From assembly GCF_041734735.1 (NCBI RefSeq), contig NC_134878.1:51270881-51334880 (forward strand): a DNA stretch of 64,000 nt, in the 5' to 3' direction. The number at the start of each line of letters is the position of its first letter. The first letter of the stretch is position 1. Of the stretch, positions 1 through 14,519 are shown piece by piece. A program made the translations under genes and the position numbers. Under the pieces are notes generated by a model. It made no database searches. It worked only from the letters and a program-made list of their open reading frames with translations, and was not told the DNA's origin. The DNA is from Babylonia areolata. Lineage: Eukaryota > Mollusca > Gastropoda > Neogastropoda > Buccinidae.

Positions 1-24
1 TGTGTGTGTGTATGTGAGTTTCAG

Positions 25-184
25 GTGGAACTTTACGGACTTTTACCACTCTTTCATGATGATGTTCCGTGTGCTGTGTGGGGAATGGATCGAACCGTTG
101 ATGGACTGCATGAGGATGAAGGAGGTGCCCAACGGTCTCTGCACGCTGGTCTTCTTCCCTACCCTCATCTTCGGCAACTTTGTG
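25..184 (+). CDS. Nav2: Nav2 exon: domain II pore loop and start of S6
   Basis: The acceptor tttcag ends at 24 and the donor gtgagt starts at 185. The exon opens with the last base of an Arg codon and ends between codons. It encodes the P-loop with RVLCGEWIE, whose first Glu is the domain II selectivity residue, then the cysteine-containing loop and IFGNFV at the start of S6. It is the first exon in the window. Its intron side is a GT tract that reaches the left edge, so upstream exons cannot be seen. Confidence 0.93.
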
Positions 185-243
185 GTGAGTTATGTGTGGG
201 TCGGTGTGTATGCCAGTGTTTTCTGTTTTGTTGTTGTTGTTGT

Positions 244-288
<45 letters not shown>

Positions 289-2840
289 GTGGGGTTGGGG
301 CGAGACAGAAAGAGAGAGAGTACGCAGGTGTGCCAATTTTCAAACTGATTAATATTGAGGGGGATGCAACAGTCGGAATCTACAGTTTGAGAAGTGGAAA
401 ACAGGGGCTTACATCAGAAGGATTCAAGACAGGTGGGAAGAAATTCTGTGTATATGACTTATCTCGGTATTTAAATCTTGCAATGGGTCGGTTCACGTAT
501 TTATGCGGATAGTCCACAGTATTCGACTTTTATGCAATGTTTAAATCAGTATTAGTGGATGTCAATCGACATGTGTGCTTTGAACAACCTTCCAGAATGA
601 CAGTGAAGTTCCCTACTAATTAAGCGAAACTAAATGCACAATATATTCGACTGCAGAGACGAGACCATGGGCCGTATTCAAGACAAAAATCATTTTGCCT
701 GAAGGCAAGTTACACTTGACTGGGCAGGGACCCGCGGTTCCAGTTAACCTTGAAGGCAAAGTTATCTTCGTATTCAAGACACACACAGTGCACTCAGGCA
801 GCTAACCCGTGGTCTAGAGATGAAATAAGTAAACATCCCGGGGATTCCCTTCTGCGCATGCTCTTTTACTTCGCACAACGCCACAGTGTGACAATTACAA
901 AAAAAAGGAAAAAAAAAGAAGAAAAAAAAGAATAGATAAAAAATAAAATAAAGAAAAGCTTCAGTGGCAAAGCATTGATTAGAGTCACCAATTTGTCAAA
1001 TGTAGGGGCCACTTTCACATTCTGACACATTGTCCTCCCTGCTTTTCTGCTAATTGAAAAATAACATAAAATACTGGAGTTCGGATTCAAATATTTCTTT
1101 GGAATGATCGGATTTCGACGATCTGCAAACTTTGGACATTCCATAATTTATCGTCTGCAAGTGCACTCACTTCACAGCTACATGTGTAATTTATATGGAA
1201 TGTAATGACCGTATTCAAAACACGGTCACTCCGCAACAAAACCAAGGCAAAAAAAAAAAAAAAAAAGGATTAGCCATATTTACCTTTGCTTTGTGGGCAG
1301 TCACCCTTGGCAGTAGTAACTGTAAATTGCCTTCGGGTTTGTAGATCCGTGGGTAGGCTCTTGTGTTTCTGAGACCGGACATTGCTAACCTTCGGGCAGT
1401 TTGCCTTGCCACAGGCGCACATTTACCCGCAGGCACGATGGTCTCTTGACTATGGCCCATGCGAGTAAACTGTGGTTTTGAATTTGATTGCCTGTGCAAG
1501 CCAGCCTAACTATTCGCCAGTACACTCTTCCAAAGAACAAAGAAATTTCTATAGTGGTCTGTCAAAGGTTTGTACAATATTGCGTGAAAATATAAACAGG
1601 AAAACTGATCTGAGTACCTAATGCCTGTAAACTGTCATATAAAATAATAATCATGTAATATAAATGTAAAAACTGAACAGCTTCGATTCCAAAAGAGAGG
1701 AACAGAGAGGGTGGTGCTAGATCGATTATGATGTTGCACTCACTTGCACTCACTCACTCTCTCTCTCTCCTTATACCAGTAGCATGGCCACATGGAGTGG
1801 TTTTTATAGAGAGTTTATTTTTAATTTACAATAACATGGGTAACCAGTACACACACTAAGCAGTTCCTACTGGCATAAGCAACGCCTACATAAAGCAGCA
1901 CACGGTAAAAAGTTCACCCTACACCTAAAGCATCACACCTGGAACACAAACACAAAACCAAAACCCTGGTCAGAAAATCTTAAAATTTTAAGGCCAGTAC
2001 TTCAATCACCTAGTGGCTAGCTTTCACACATTAACCCCTTTCTTTCCACCAGCCACAAGATCTGTTACACTGGATGTTCACTGACACAAAACATGGTTTC
2101 CCAACACGACTAAGTTATCACCTTCAGCACAGAGATTGCAGCATCACATGACCACACGTGTTTCCTCAGCTGGGCCGGGTGACGGCAGACGCACTGAACA
2201 GCCGAACAGGGAGTGGGGGTGAGGTAGGGTGGAAGGTAGAGGGTTGTGTGATGTCGGCGCGACCCCAAAGACTGGGCTTTGGACGGAGCGGAGAGAGGGT
2301 ATTAAGTCCGTAAAACAGGAGAAAGCTGCACTTCATGGTAGAAACATTCTGTTTGGTTTTTCTTATTTCATATTCATTTGTGGTTCATTTAAGCAAGGGA
2401 TCCACCTTATCGCTGCACCGGAAGTGGGCGTGGTGAGCGTCTAAAGTAGGTTAAACTGAGTTCAAAAGAAATGACACTTATTTTTCCTCGGTTATTTCGT
2501 TTTCTTTCCCAATTTCGCACGTGAAAATGTCCATAATGTGGCCTCCGAATGTTAACTATTATTATTATTATTTACTTGCTATGTTATGTAAATGTCTTCA
2601 CGGGTGTTTCGTGACAAAAATAATAAAGATAAAATAAAAACAGAAAAAGGTCACAGTGTCAGAGATGTTAACTGGTCGTTATTTAATCTCACTGTTCAAT
2701 GTTATGTTGTTCATACATTTTAAGGAACATGTACATAATTTTCATCTTTCTCTGCGCTACCTGTACCTTGACCAAAAAAACAAAAACAAACAAACCAAAT
2801 ATACAAAACAAAAACAAACAAACAAACAAACAACAACAAC

Positions 2841-2885
<45 letters not shown>

Positions 2886-4865
2886 CACACACACACACAC
2901 ACAAAGAGAGGGAGGGGAAAAAAGATGCGTCTAGAACTTTGGGTGCCATTTATGATAGCAACTAAGCCTCCTTTTAAAATTCTTCTGCCATGAGTTGATA
3001 TTTTGCAAATTATTTCAGTCTCTTAAGATATGACCTTTTATGATACTGATATACTTGCAATTAAAGAAAATCAATCGTAAATCTGCGAATGTAAGTATAA
3101 TCAAGGTCAGCTCTGCCAATTTCCAGAGGCACCACACGCATGTCTACAACATTTTTGCTTGGATACGTTTTTGGTTCATATCAAGCATTCACCAAACACT
3201 GCAAACATGTGCGCTCAGTTTGCTTGTAAAGCCATTCTTTCAGCACTGACAGACAATATCGTACTTACTAGATTCAATGTGTAGAGGACCAACAATGATT
3301 GCAGAATAGTAAAAATCTTTCTCATTCTCATAAGCGTTAAGAGTGCTTCCAAGGAAGGGTGGTGGGTCTTGTCGCTGATGCTTGACTGCCTTCTGTCCTG
3401 CAGTCCTTTACAGCAGTCCGATGTGGGAGGATAAGGAGAAATTTTAATGTACCGTTGCGCACACTGGTGACTGTAGACATTTTGTTAAAGTATTATGATT
3501 CACGTTTGTTTTTTTCTTGCCCAGGGGATACACAGGTTGGTCCAATGATTCCATGCTGCCCTGGATGCTCCACTGCAGGCTGTACATCGTCCATTACATG
3601 TTTTGTCATTGCGATTGAGTGCACATTTTCTGATTGCATAGGCCAATGTTGCTAGTATGTCTGTCTACATACTCATGATGTGCAGCATGGAAATCTGACC
3701 AGGAAAGTGTACCAGTGGCGATCTCAAGTTCATCTTCAATGACACCTTTGCAGTGACTTGCTTATTTGATTTTTGCCTCTTGACTCCTTGTGGACCATAG
3801 GGATGCAACAGTACTCCTCCAGCGAACTTGGTTTTTGGCTGCTCTCTTTAGCCGGGCCTATGTCCATCCGGCTGTGCCTTCATCTCATCCTCCAAGCTTC
3901 TTTTCCAGGTCTGCTTTGGTCTGCCCGCTCGCCTCTTTCTGTCTTGTGTTGTCGCGTGGAGGTTTTCGAACGGTATTGCCTACCCAGCTTGATTTCCTCT
4001 TCCTGATCTCCTCACTAATGGGCACCTGGTTGGTTCTTCTCCAGAGGCAGGCATCTGATATGGTCTCTGGTCATCTGATGACTAAGATACGGTGCAGGCA
4101 TCTATTGATGAAGGCCTGTGTTCGTCTTGGTTGTTCGCCATGTTTCAGAGCCATACCAGAGGACTGCCTTGACGTTGATGTTGAAGATCCTGTTTGGTGT
4201 GAGTGGAAAGAGATGTAGAGTTCCAAATTGGCCGCAGGGTATAGCAGTATCAGTAGCTCAAGGAGGCGTCACTGCGTTCGGACAAATCCATATACGCTAC
4301 ACCACATCTGCCAAGCAGATGCCTGACCAGCAGCGTAACCCAACACGCTTAGTCAGGCCTTGAGGAAAATTTTTTTTAAAGAATAAAATAAAATAAATAA
4401 TTAAAAAAAAAAATTTTTTAAAAACCCACACACCCACAAACAATCAAACAAAAAAAGTAATAAGATAATAAAAGTAGAATAAAATAATATGAAATAAGTA
4501 AATAAATAAATAAATAAATAATAGATAAATACATTTTTTTTAAAAAGAGCTACTACTAATAATATTATTTATAAGGCGCAAACACTTGAAGTCAACTATA
4601 ACGGTATAAGCGTACAAAAAATAAATAAATAAATAAATAAATGAATAAATAAAAATAAAAATAGATAAATGAATAAATAGATATGTAAATAAAATAAAAT
4701 AAACTGATAAAAAAGACAACAATGATGATAAATAAGCAAACAAATGTAAAACATGCAGACACAGATTCACACATACGCACACATATGCATAACAGATATA
4801 CACCAAACATGCAGTTTCACAGATATGAAAGCACAATCAAATACACATAAACGTACATGAGCCCC

Positions 4866-4906
<41 letters not shown>

Positions 4907-4975
4907 TACCCTGCACCCCCTCTACTCCCACTCCTCCACACACTCATTTCTAGGCTACGTATTGCAGCTTCCACG

Positions 4976-5015
<40 letters not shown>

Positions 5016-8000
5016 CAAGAACGTGGCGTCTAGTGTGTTGCTCAGTCTATTGTATTTGGAAAGCCCACAGAGACGCTGTTCCGTTTTGAAGAAATTTGCG
5101 CAATGTTGGTTTGGAAATGATGCCGATTTTTGTTTGATTTGCAAACCATCGTGCTCTACCTTTCATGCTAGACGGCCGCTCCCTCTCTCTACCTTTATTT
5201 CTTTGAGGCGATCGATGGTGTGATGACCTTGTACCTGTTCTTTTTGATATTCTTTGACTTTTCTGAGGATTTCCGATTTTCCTAGATGTAGGCCGCTCGT
5301 TGTTGTTGCGTTAACAGCAAGTCTGTCAGCTCGCTCATTTCCCTTAACTCCTGCATGTCCCGGGCATTATGACCATGTAAGTTTTTGAATCTGAAAGTTG
5401 CGCATTGCCTTATGCCACTCTGGGCTTCCCATTCCATATTCAGTTTTCTGTATGAGGTTCATTGAGTCCGTTAGAATCATGGCATGTTGGTTTCCGGGCA
5501 TATGGATAGACGATAGCCACTGGAGGGCATGTTTCACAGCTTCAACTTCCATCGTCAGGCTGGAGGTTGTGACTTTGTAGGCAGCATTCTCTTCCCTAAT
5601 TGTTTTTCCATTTTATTTCGCAGTGAATCCCCAACTGGACTGGTCTTTGGTGACTGAGCCATCTGTGTGTATGATGATGTCCTCTTCTTTACTGTTTTCT
5701 TCTGTGAGTAGCTTCACTTCCGCATCAGTTTTGCCCACTGGCCATTCCCCACAATGTCTTCCTAGAGTGGGTGAATAGATTGTTGAGGTTTTCGGGGGTT
5801 TTCTCCCATTCTTTTGTTTCTTTCAGGTCTTGTAGTCGGCATACTAGCTGGATTGTGTTTTCTGCTTGCCCCATCCATGATCTTCCTCGTCCTAGACGGC
5901 TACCTTTTGGTTCTTTGACTGCGTCACTCAGTGGGTTTTGAGGGTTTTCTAATGCTCTGAAGTAGGTCTTAACCTGTTCTAACTTGTTTCTGGTCTGGTC
6001 AAGCAGGTATTAAATGGTTTCCGTAGGCGTGTCTTGTGCTGTTCCAAGGATCAGCCTCATAGCTTCATTTTGAACTCTTTCTAATTTTAGGAGGTTGCTT
6101 TGAGACGGTGTTGTTAGCCCAAGTCCGTAGTCGATCACACTGAGGACGAGTGATTGGTATAGCAGGAAGAGGTGGCGTTGTTCAATACCTTTGGTTGCCT
6201 TTGCTTTTAAGACTGAAAGACCCTTTTTGCATTTGAGAACAGTATTTTCCTGTATGGGTCCTCAGGGTGTTGAAGGCATGCCTCGTTTTGTTGATGCAGT
6301 TTTTGATGTCTTCATCCGCCCCTCCGTCCTTGCTCACTATGCTGATACCTTTGCAGTACTCCAACCATTCACTTTCAGTGTTGTGCGTCTTGTTTTCAAG
6401 TCTGACGGCTGGTTTTGCATTGACGTTACATGGTGGTATTTAGACATCTTTGGAGGTCAGAGCAGCTGGATGCACGTTTGCGTAGTTGACAGGGAGGGAA
6501 GGCATTGTTTCAATTCTGGCGGACACCGATTGCTGAGTAAGGGGTGTGAGGTACATAACTGCTTCTGTGTCTTCATGCTTATTCTGCATCAAATATCCCA
6601 TGGAAGGTGTCTCACGTTGTTGTCAGTCTTGAGATGTGGTCAGTTTTGTCGACCGCTCCAACTATGTAAATATTTGTCATCATTCTTTGCGGAAGAACTA
6701 CACCATCTGTTTCAAATTTTTGACATACACTGTTTGCAATATCTGTTGAAATAGACAACAGATGGTTGAATGAGATCCCAAGGCCAAGGCTATGAAGGAT
6801 TTCAGCCAGCCCTTTCTTTCTTGTCTGACAATGAACTTTAAAGCTGAAGTAGATTGGGAGTGGTGTCTGTGTCCTGTTGCGCTGGATATGTGATATTGCT
6901 TTTAATGATTTTTTTTGCAGTTATATGCAGTTATCTGTGATATGCTTAGAACAGCTTGAATCTGGGGTGGAGTGGTTAATTCTTCAATGGAACCTGGCCC
7001 GTTGGTCATCATGCTGATGGGCGCCTTTAGGGTGAAATGTACACAGTTTTCTTGACTTTCTGTGGCTGAATTTGCCATTGAATGAACTATCTGGCAACAG
7101 CAGATCACTTCTTACCAGCTCAGCGGTTTTTGCAAGATGTGAGGCTTCTGTATCATAACTGCATGTTTCTTGATGGTGCCACCGAGGTCTTTGTCAAACA
7201 TTAGGAGAGTTCTCTGCCTTGTAAAGTGGCAATGGGGTCTGGAAGAGCTGTGCGAAGTTTATGTTTGATACGTGTTGAATGTACATCAGTTTGCTCGATT
7301 CCTGATTGTGCCCGTCCATACGTGTATATTCTACACAACTAAGACATATTATCATCCATGTCTTCATTATTATCTCGTGAGTGCATTTAACAGATTGTCA
7401 ACAAGTATATAGAGTTAAGTAAGCATGTGTATGGTACACATATATTGTTACCATGTCCCCTGAAGCAAGTTTAACTAAAAGACTTCTATCCTGAAGCTCT
7501 TCTGCACAGTTTCTCATCTTTGTAATCAAGTCCTAAGTCCAGGCTTCTTGCAGTATACCCTCATCACTGTTAAAAAAATGCATTCATTTATTCGCATGGG
7601 ATGTGTTACCAAACAGGTTCTTTGTGTTCACAGGACTAGCACTGGATTTGGAATTCTTTTATTTTTTTTTTTTTTTTTTTTTTTTTGTGCTCTCAGTCTC
7701 CTTTTAGAGTTTGTCGCAGCTTTCCTCTGTTCTACACCTCTTCTGCCACTTAGCAAAATGTTGAAACGTTGCTTCATACCCATCTCCTTCATCAAACAAA
7801 GACAGATCAACAGGATTTGGGCAATGCCCTAATCTTTTAAAATCAGCAAGGGTTTCAGTAACATAGGCGTAACCAGCACATTCTCGCTTGGTTGGGCAGA
7901 TCAAAGTTTCTTGTGATGCTGTTTGACGTAATGCACAAAGATTCCAGTTGATTTCCACCACGTCGTCAGTCATCGACTTGGACTGTGGCGGATCACAGCA

Positions 8001-11000
8001 GCCACATACTTGTCTGCATTGGCAAGACAGAACTGTCTCTGAGAACAAAGCAAGACAGTCGTGGCGAGCTCATTTTTTTAAGTTTCAATTTCATATTGTT
8101 CAGAGCCCTGTCGACCGTGAAGGCCTCTTCTGCTATATGCTGTAATCATACACACCAGTACGAAGAAATCAATTTAACCATACTTCCTTACAGAATATGC
8201 AACCCTCAGGGTTGTCAATAGCTACTAATAGTCCGTAAAATAATTACGGTTATTTTGTCTTGTACAAACCAAACAATCTCCTATTAATTTTCTTCTTCTT
8301 CTTCTTCTTCTTCCTCTCTCCCTCTGTCTGTCATTCTTTCTTACGTTATTTATTCATTTATCTATTTATTCATTTATCTGTTCACTCATTTTGTAAACTG
8401 TACAGTTCCAGTTACATAATACTTTCATCTAAAAATTAAACACAATAGCAATACCCTAGTGTTGATTACAACACTCCAATAGCAGATTTTAAAATGATAA
8501 AAATAACTTTTTAAAAATTTAAAAAGAAAGAAAGAAAAAGGCATAACACCTTCGTTTTAAAAATCTGACTTTTGCCGCTAAGTATAGCCGTACTTCAGGT
8601 TTTGGTCTGCCATGGGCGATGAGAACAACCAAACCAGCGCACTGCGCGCTAAGCGCCAGTCTCTGGGAAAATGGGAAAGTGGATCCCTCGTTTAATGGGT
8701 TCGTTAGGGCTTATTGTATATATATGTTAATTATTATGTCTTTATCACGAAGTGCCGGATTTTCATTTAAGGAACCCAACTGAGAAAAGAAATTGAGTTG
8801 GGTGGCGGGTGGAGGTGAGGTGAAGAGAGGGGGAGGGAAGGGGACAGGATGAGGGTGATGTAGGTGACATTGCCGCCACACTATAACATAAGCACTGATG
8901 ATACAGTTACAAATATGTCTGAATGTCCAGGTTTATTTTCCATGCTTGTTATTTGAAAATGAGCCAATATATATGACCTAAAAGAAAGTGAAATCTTGCG
9001 AACAGACAAAACAGTATGTGCGCAATGCAGCAAGACACCACTCAGGCCTGGACTAGTGCAGTTACAACACACTGTTTTTGCGAACGATACATTCACGATG
9101 TGTGTTCATGCACGCACACAAATACATGCACACACTTGGTAAGTAGAAGGTCAGTAACAAATTTACATATATTGTTTATTCTTTTTTGTGGTCACACATG
9201 CATGAGACGTGCTTACCATCAGGTGTGACTCTCTCAGGTTCTGAACCTCTTCCTGGCCTTGTTGCTGAACTCCTTTGGGGAGAACACTATCAACTCAGCA
9301 GACACTAGAGAGGCCAAACGGCTGAGGGAAGCCAAGCAGCGCTTCAAGGCCAAGTTCAAATGGCTAATCCATATTTTCAATCCAGAGAGGGAGATCCGTC
9401 TCATCATCCATCGTCCCAGCCACAGGGACTCCATCATCCATCGTCCCGAGCTCAACGAAGCCATCTCTGCTCAACGTCTCAACGACAGCACTCTTGGGTC
9501 TAATCATGATGGTGCGTGTTCAGTCATAGGAAGACAATATCTCACATTTTACCAGATTATTCATCACAAGGATCCTTATTATTGGTCATTATCCACCGGC
9601 TCAGCAACTCTTCAATGGCTCATCCTAGTGGTAGGTGTTTAGTCATGAGAAGACAATTCTAACAGATTACCAGAATATTCATCATTGGATAGGTACCTTA
9701 CTGTTAATTATTTTCTCACATCTGCATCTGGTTCAGTTTTAGGCCGTATTCGAGCATCTTGAACATCTATCACATCCAGTCCGCATTCTGATGACTTAAG
9801 CAACAGCATTGCTGTTTATACGGTGCTGTTTCCTATTTCAATAAACCCGAAAAATCAGCTGTTACAGTTTGTTAAAAAAAATTTTATTTTAAAGTCATCA
9901 GGAAGGTTCCATAATCATGGATCACAGGCAGCTTGTTGGGTGTGTCATTGGTTAGGTGGTTCATTGGCTAACTTTTATTGTTTTCTCGGTTGGATGCCTG
10001 GTTGGCAGTCATGTAGCCTACTGGAAAGTACTTTGTAAGCACCCAACCCCCTCTTTGCACAATTTCACCCCAAAGTTGTGTATGGTGGTTTATTGAGCCT
10101 AATCCCAAGTTAGTTCCACCACTGTCATTGTCACAAAAGTATTTTGAAGACTGGAATCACAAGTCAAATAGGACTTCTTTGCACATCATTGCATGCGATT
10201 CTGTCACATTTCCCAAGCAGCTTTTAGGAAAGACATGGATAGAGCTGAAATCTCCTCGTAGTATGTATGTGTGTGTAGGAAACATTTTGTACTATTTTAT
10301 TGTGATGGTTCGTATCTGCAGTTTGTAGTATAGTCAATTTGTATATAGAATTTACTTCATCTGCTGTCAAATGCTATTATGCACTATTGTACATGTATTG
10401 TTTCGTATGAGGCGCGTAGAGCCTACTGAAATGGTGAGTTTTTGCCTGATAAGTAGGCACACTAATTATTATCAACACCATCATCATTGTAATCATTATT
10501 ACTTTTTTTTTAAATGTATATGACTGGAATTGGTATCATTTGAAAACAGACGACGTTTTTGATTTTGTATACTAGATACTTTGTACATAAGCGTAGAATC
10601 AAACAGGATAAAGCCCAAAATAGATTGTTTCTTAAACGAATGAAAAGCCAAACTATCATATTGAAAATACGTGCTCACATTGATGTTCGGAAGCCAGTAT
10701 CAAGTATGTATGAATATGTGGATATCAATTAGTACACGCTAAAATTAAGCATTATTTTCTGTTATAAAATACACATAGCACCGTGTCTCTGATCACTGCC
10801 ATCGCCGAGTTTCAGTTGTTTTCGTTTGCGAAAGTTACAAATTTTAAAGTCGTCAAGCTTATTTCATAATTCTGCTACATACTGACCAAAATATCATCAA
10901 TTAAGCTACTTAAGCGCTATGAACACACAAGATTTTATCTGTCTGGCTGGTCTAACTGCAGAGGAGTGGCCCAGTGCTAACGCGTCTGCCCAGGAAGCGA

Positions 11001-13868
11001 GAGAATCTGGACGTGCGAAAATTCCCTACTCACCTCTATTTTCTCCCCTCCACTTGACTTCGAGTAGTGGTCTGGACGCTAGTCATTCGGAGAGACGATA
11101 AAGCGTTTTCCTATGTGTATCATGCACTTAACGCATGTAAATCAACCCACAGCAACAAAATAGAATAGTATGTTGTGACAACGAGTGATACAATCTTTAA
11201 CATTGACAATTTTAAAATTGGTAACAACGCACTTCATTTCAAAAACCGGACGGGCAAAAATATAGTTCCGGTTTGAGATGTTGCTGATGAGAATTGGGGC
11301 TTCCTCAGTTTCACATGTTTCTCATGAAAATACGACGATGATATAAATCGCATAAGGGTTCACACACTCGATAAGAAGTTACTTTATCACACTTAACATT
11401 CTTCTCAGCGACAAGACATGCAGTGAAAAACCGAAAGCATTACAAATGATGAAGATCATCATACGGTTTTTGTCTTTTTTCCTTTGTATTGTTTGACAGA
11501 TATTAAGTAAGCAAAGTGTCAACAATTATATGCCGGTACTTGGTATAACGCGTATTGCTTGTTCTAACATCACACCATTATCAGTAACACATGGAACCGT
11601 TTTCACATTGACTTTGAAAAAGTGAATTAATAAGATTTGATACAATACAACATAATGACTGGTTTATCTAATCGTGATCATTGTATCTTGGTTTTTTTTG
11701 TTTTGTTTTGTTTTGTTTGTTTCTTTTTTGTATTGGCTCATTCGTGTGTCATTAAGCCAGTTGTTTATTGCACACAAGTAATCTTACTTATCTTCTGTCA
11801 TTTACATTTACGCCCCTTCCCGTTATTTTTGATCTTCTGGAGAAAAGCCCTTTTTTCGAGTCCCCAAGTCACTTCAAAGACCTTTGGTCAAAGGGCCTTC
11901 AAGTGTTCGGTTCCTGTAGTCTGGAATTCTCTTTTTTTTTCCCTCCCTGATACTCACCAGTTCTGTCCCCTTTCAAAACAAAATACAAAACTGACCTGTT
12001 AAACAATGGCTTATCATGTGACGTAGCACCCCCTACCCCCCACCCCCACCACTCCACACAAACACATACCTTCCCTCATTTTCCCTTCTTTATTGATGTT
12101 TCCAGGCGGGGTGTGTGTGTGCTTGCGGGTGGGTGTCTACTGCGTGTATCCGTGTGTATTTGTGTGTGTATGTGTGTGTGTTGCGCGCGCGTGCGCGCGC
12201 GTGTGTATGTATGTGTGTGTTCTGTGTGCGTGTGTGGGAAGGTAGGAAGCGGGACATATTTTGCGTTTTTTTCAGTGGTGTGACGATTCACATTTACAAT
12301 TCGTTGTATTGTCTCGGTGTACACAGATTTTTTCGTATTTGTTTTCATGTGCTGTTGTGTGCCATCATGCACAATTGTGTACTATGTATTGTTTTATATG
12401 AGGAGATTATATCTCATTATGTGGGGAGTCTGCGACATATAAATACTTTGGAAGTTGGAGCAAGAGTCTTTGCAGGTAAACACTCGTGGAGTTTGATATT
12501 GTTTTTGTGCTGTGTTACAGAGCTTTGCACTTATAACATTGAAACATATCAATCCACAGTATCATAAGCCATCTATTTCATTTGTAGATTACTCTCTACA
12601 TATAGTGAGTACGGCCATGACGTGCTGACTTGTTTCTGGTGTTGTTATGCGTAATGGTGACTGTTGGTGTTATTGTGGTTGTTGTGGCTGCAGGAAGCTG
12701 CACCACTGAGAGTTCAAAACTGAACCCCAGCACAACCTCAGTTGAAAGGTCTCCCGCCGTCAGTGGCAACGCTTCCTCCATCTACGTCTCCATCAAGGAA
12801 ACCAGGGTCAGTGGTCAGAAAACGTGTGGGTGGGTGGGTGGACGAATTGGAGAGCGGGGGAAAGGTCGGGGTGTATGTAATTGTGTAGGTGATTGTTTGG
12901 GTGCGGTGTGGTGACAGTTTTAATTAAGTACAGTACAGTCTAATACAGTACAGAAACCGTTTATTGTGGTATTAACCAGTTTTGTACTCTTATGATAGTG
13001 ACAGGGGATGATTGTCATCTGTACAACAGACTCGCAAGGGCACAGTGGTGAGCAGTGACATCAAGGTGAAGCCTGTGACACCCCCTGAAGACGGGACGGA
13101 TGATACAGACAAGGACGGGCCTTCTCCTTGTCTTCCCAAGTTCATTCTCAAAAGAATGTCAGTTCTGTTGCTGGCCAAACATCACAGCAGTCCATTGCTT
13201 CCTTCAGCCTGTCTGTCTGCATCTCTCTGTCTCTCTACTTTCCCTCCTACATCTGTCATATAAAGCATTTAAACTTAGTAGTTCTGTCTGCAGTTAATCA
13301 CCGAATAGCCTACAGTATCAAACATTCCATCTATATTCATTTCAAACCAACCCTTTATTGAGGGGTCATGGTAGTTTTTGAATGAAATATCCATGTCTGT
13401 GTCTCTCTCCCCTCCTCCCCCTACCCCTCTGTCTCTCTCTCTCGCTGTCTGTCTCACATTATTATCTCACACAAATGAGTCTTCCAGTCATCGTCTTTAC
13501 ATTTCCCTTCCTGTGCATACAGATGGGAATCTGCAAAATTACAGATTAGACAACTGTCGTGTTTTCTTGGCCTCTTCTACGTTCGCAAAAATACCTGAAA
13601 CACGCCTTAGTTTATCTTTTCATCCAGCAGCAAACACACAGACCACGAGTTTGTCTAAATGGAGCGGGGAGAAAGAAAGAAAAGCACTGCCCTGCACGAG
13701 ATTTGAACCGCTAGTTTCTCAGGTGCTTTACTGGTCGGCTGTCGGTGTGCTGTTTGACACAAGTCAAGGCAACAGTGACTGATGAATCATTACGTTCCAT
13801 AGGGAGACAACATCACGTTGCAGAGGATTCCCAAAGTTGTCGGTGAAAGTAGTCCTGAGAAAAGAGAG

Positions 13869-13937
<69 letters not shown>

Positions 13938-14223
13938 TGTTGCGGTAAGAAGGAAGGAATTATCATTTGAAATAAAAGTCAAGATAAACTGATGAATAAA
14001 AAAATGGATAAAGACAGAACAGATAGTTGAATGAACACGCAAACAGGTGAACAACCGAGTCCCCAAAGATACAAAACAGATGAACTGGTGAAAACACAAA
14101 GCCTAAGTTTGTGTTTATGTGCGGTGCATACGTATGATTATACATAGACATACCCGGGCGCACACGCATGCATTCATGCGCGCGCGCACATACACACAGC
14201 ACACACGCGCGCGCGCGCGCACG

Positions 14224-14266
<43 letters not shown>

Positions 14267-14309
14267 CACACACACACAGAGTACGTGTTATTACATGGCC
14301 TCACGTTGT

Positions 14310-14353
<44 letters not shown>

Positions 14354-14466
14354 AACACACGCACAAAACGCCGTGTAATTGCATGACCTCACAATGTGTG
14401 TAAATTCGTGGGAAAGAAAAAAAACAACAAAAACATAACAACAATGCTAAAATAAGTAAATAAATG

Positions 14467-14519
<53 letters not shown>

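Noticed and set aside
7704-8048. 114-residue minus-strand ORF as a small host gene
   Set aside because: Its sequence resembles the N-terminus of a repetitive element family, and further broken pieces of the same family follow.
13802-13840. Small exon candidate [13 protein letters not shown] before a CA tract
   Set aside because: The exons at 13030-13157 and 14541-14682 join in exact phase without it, and its donor is weak.
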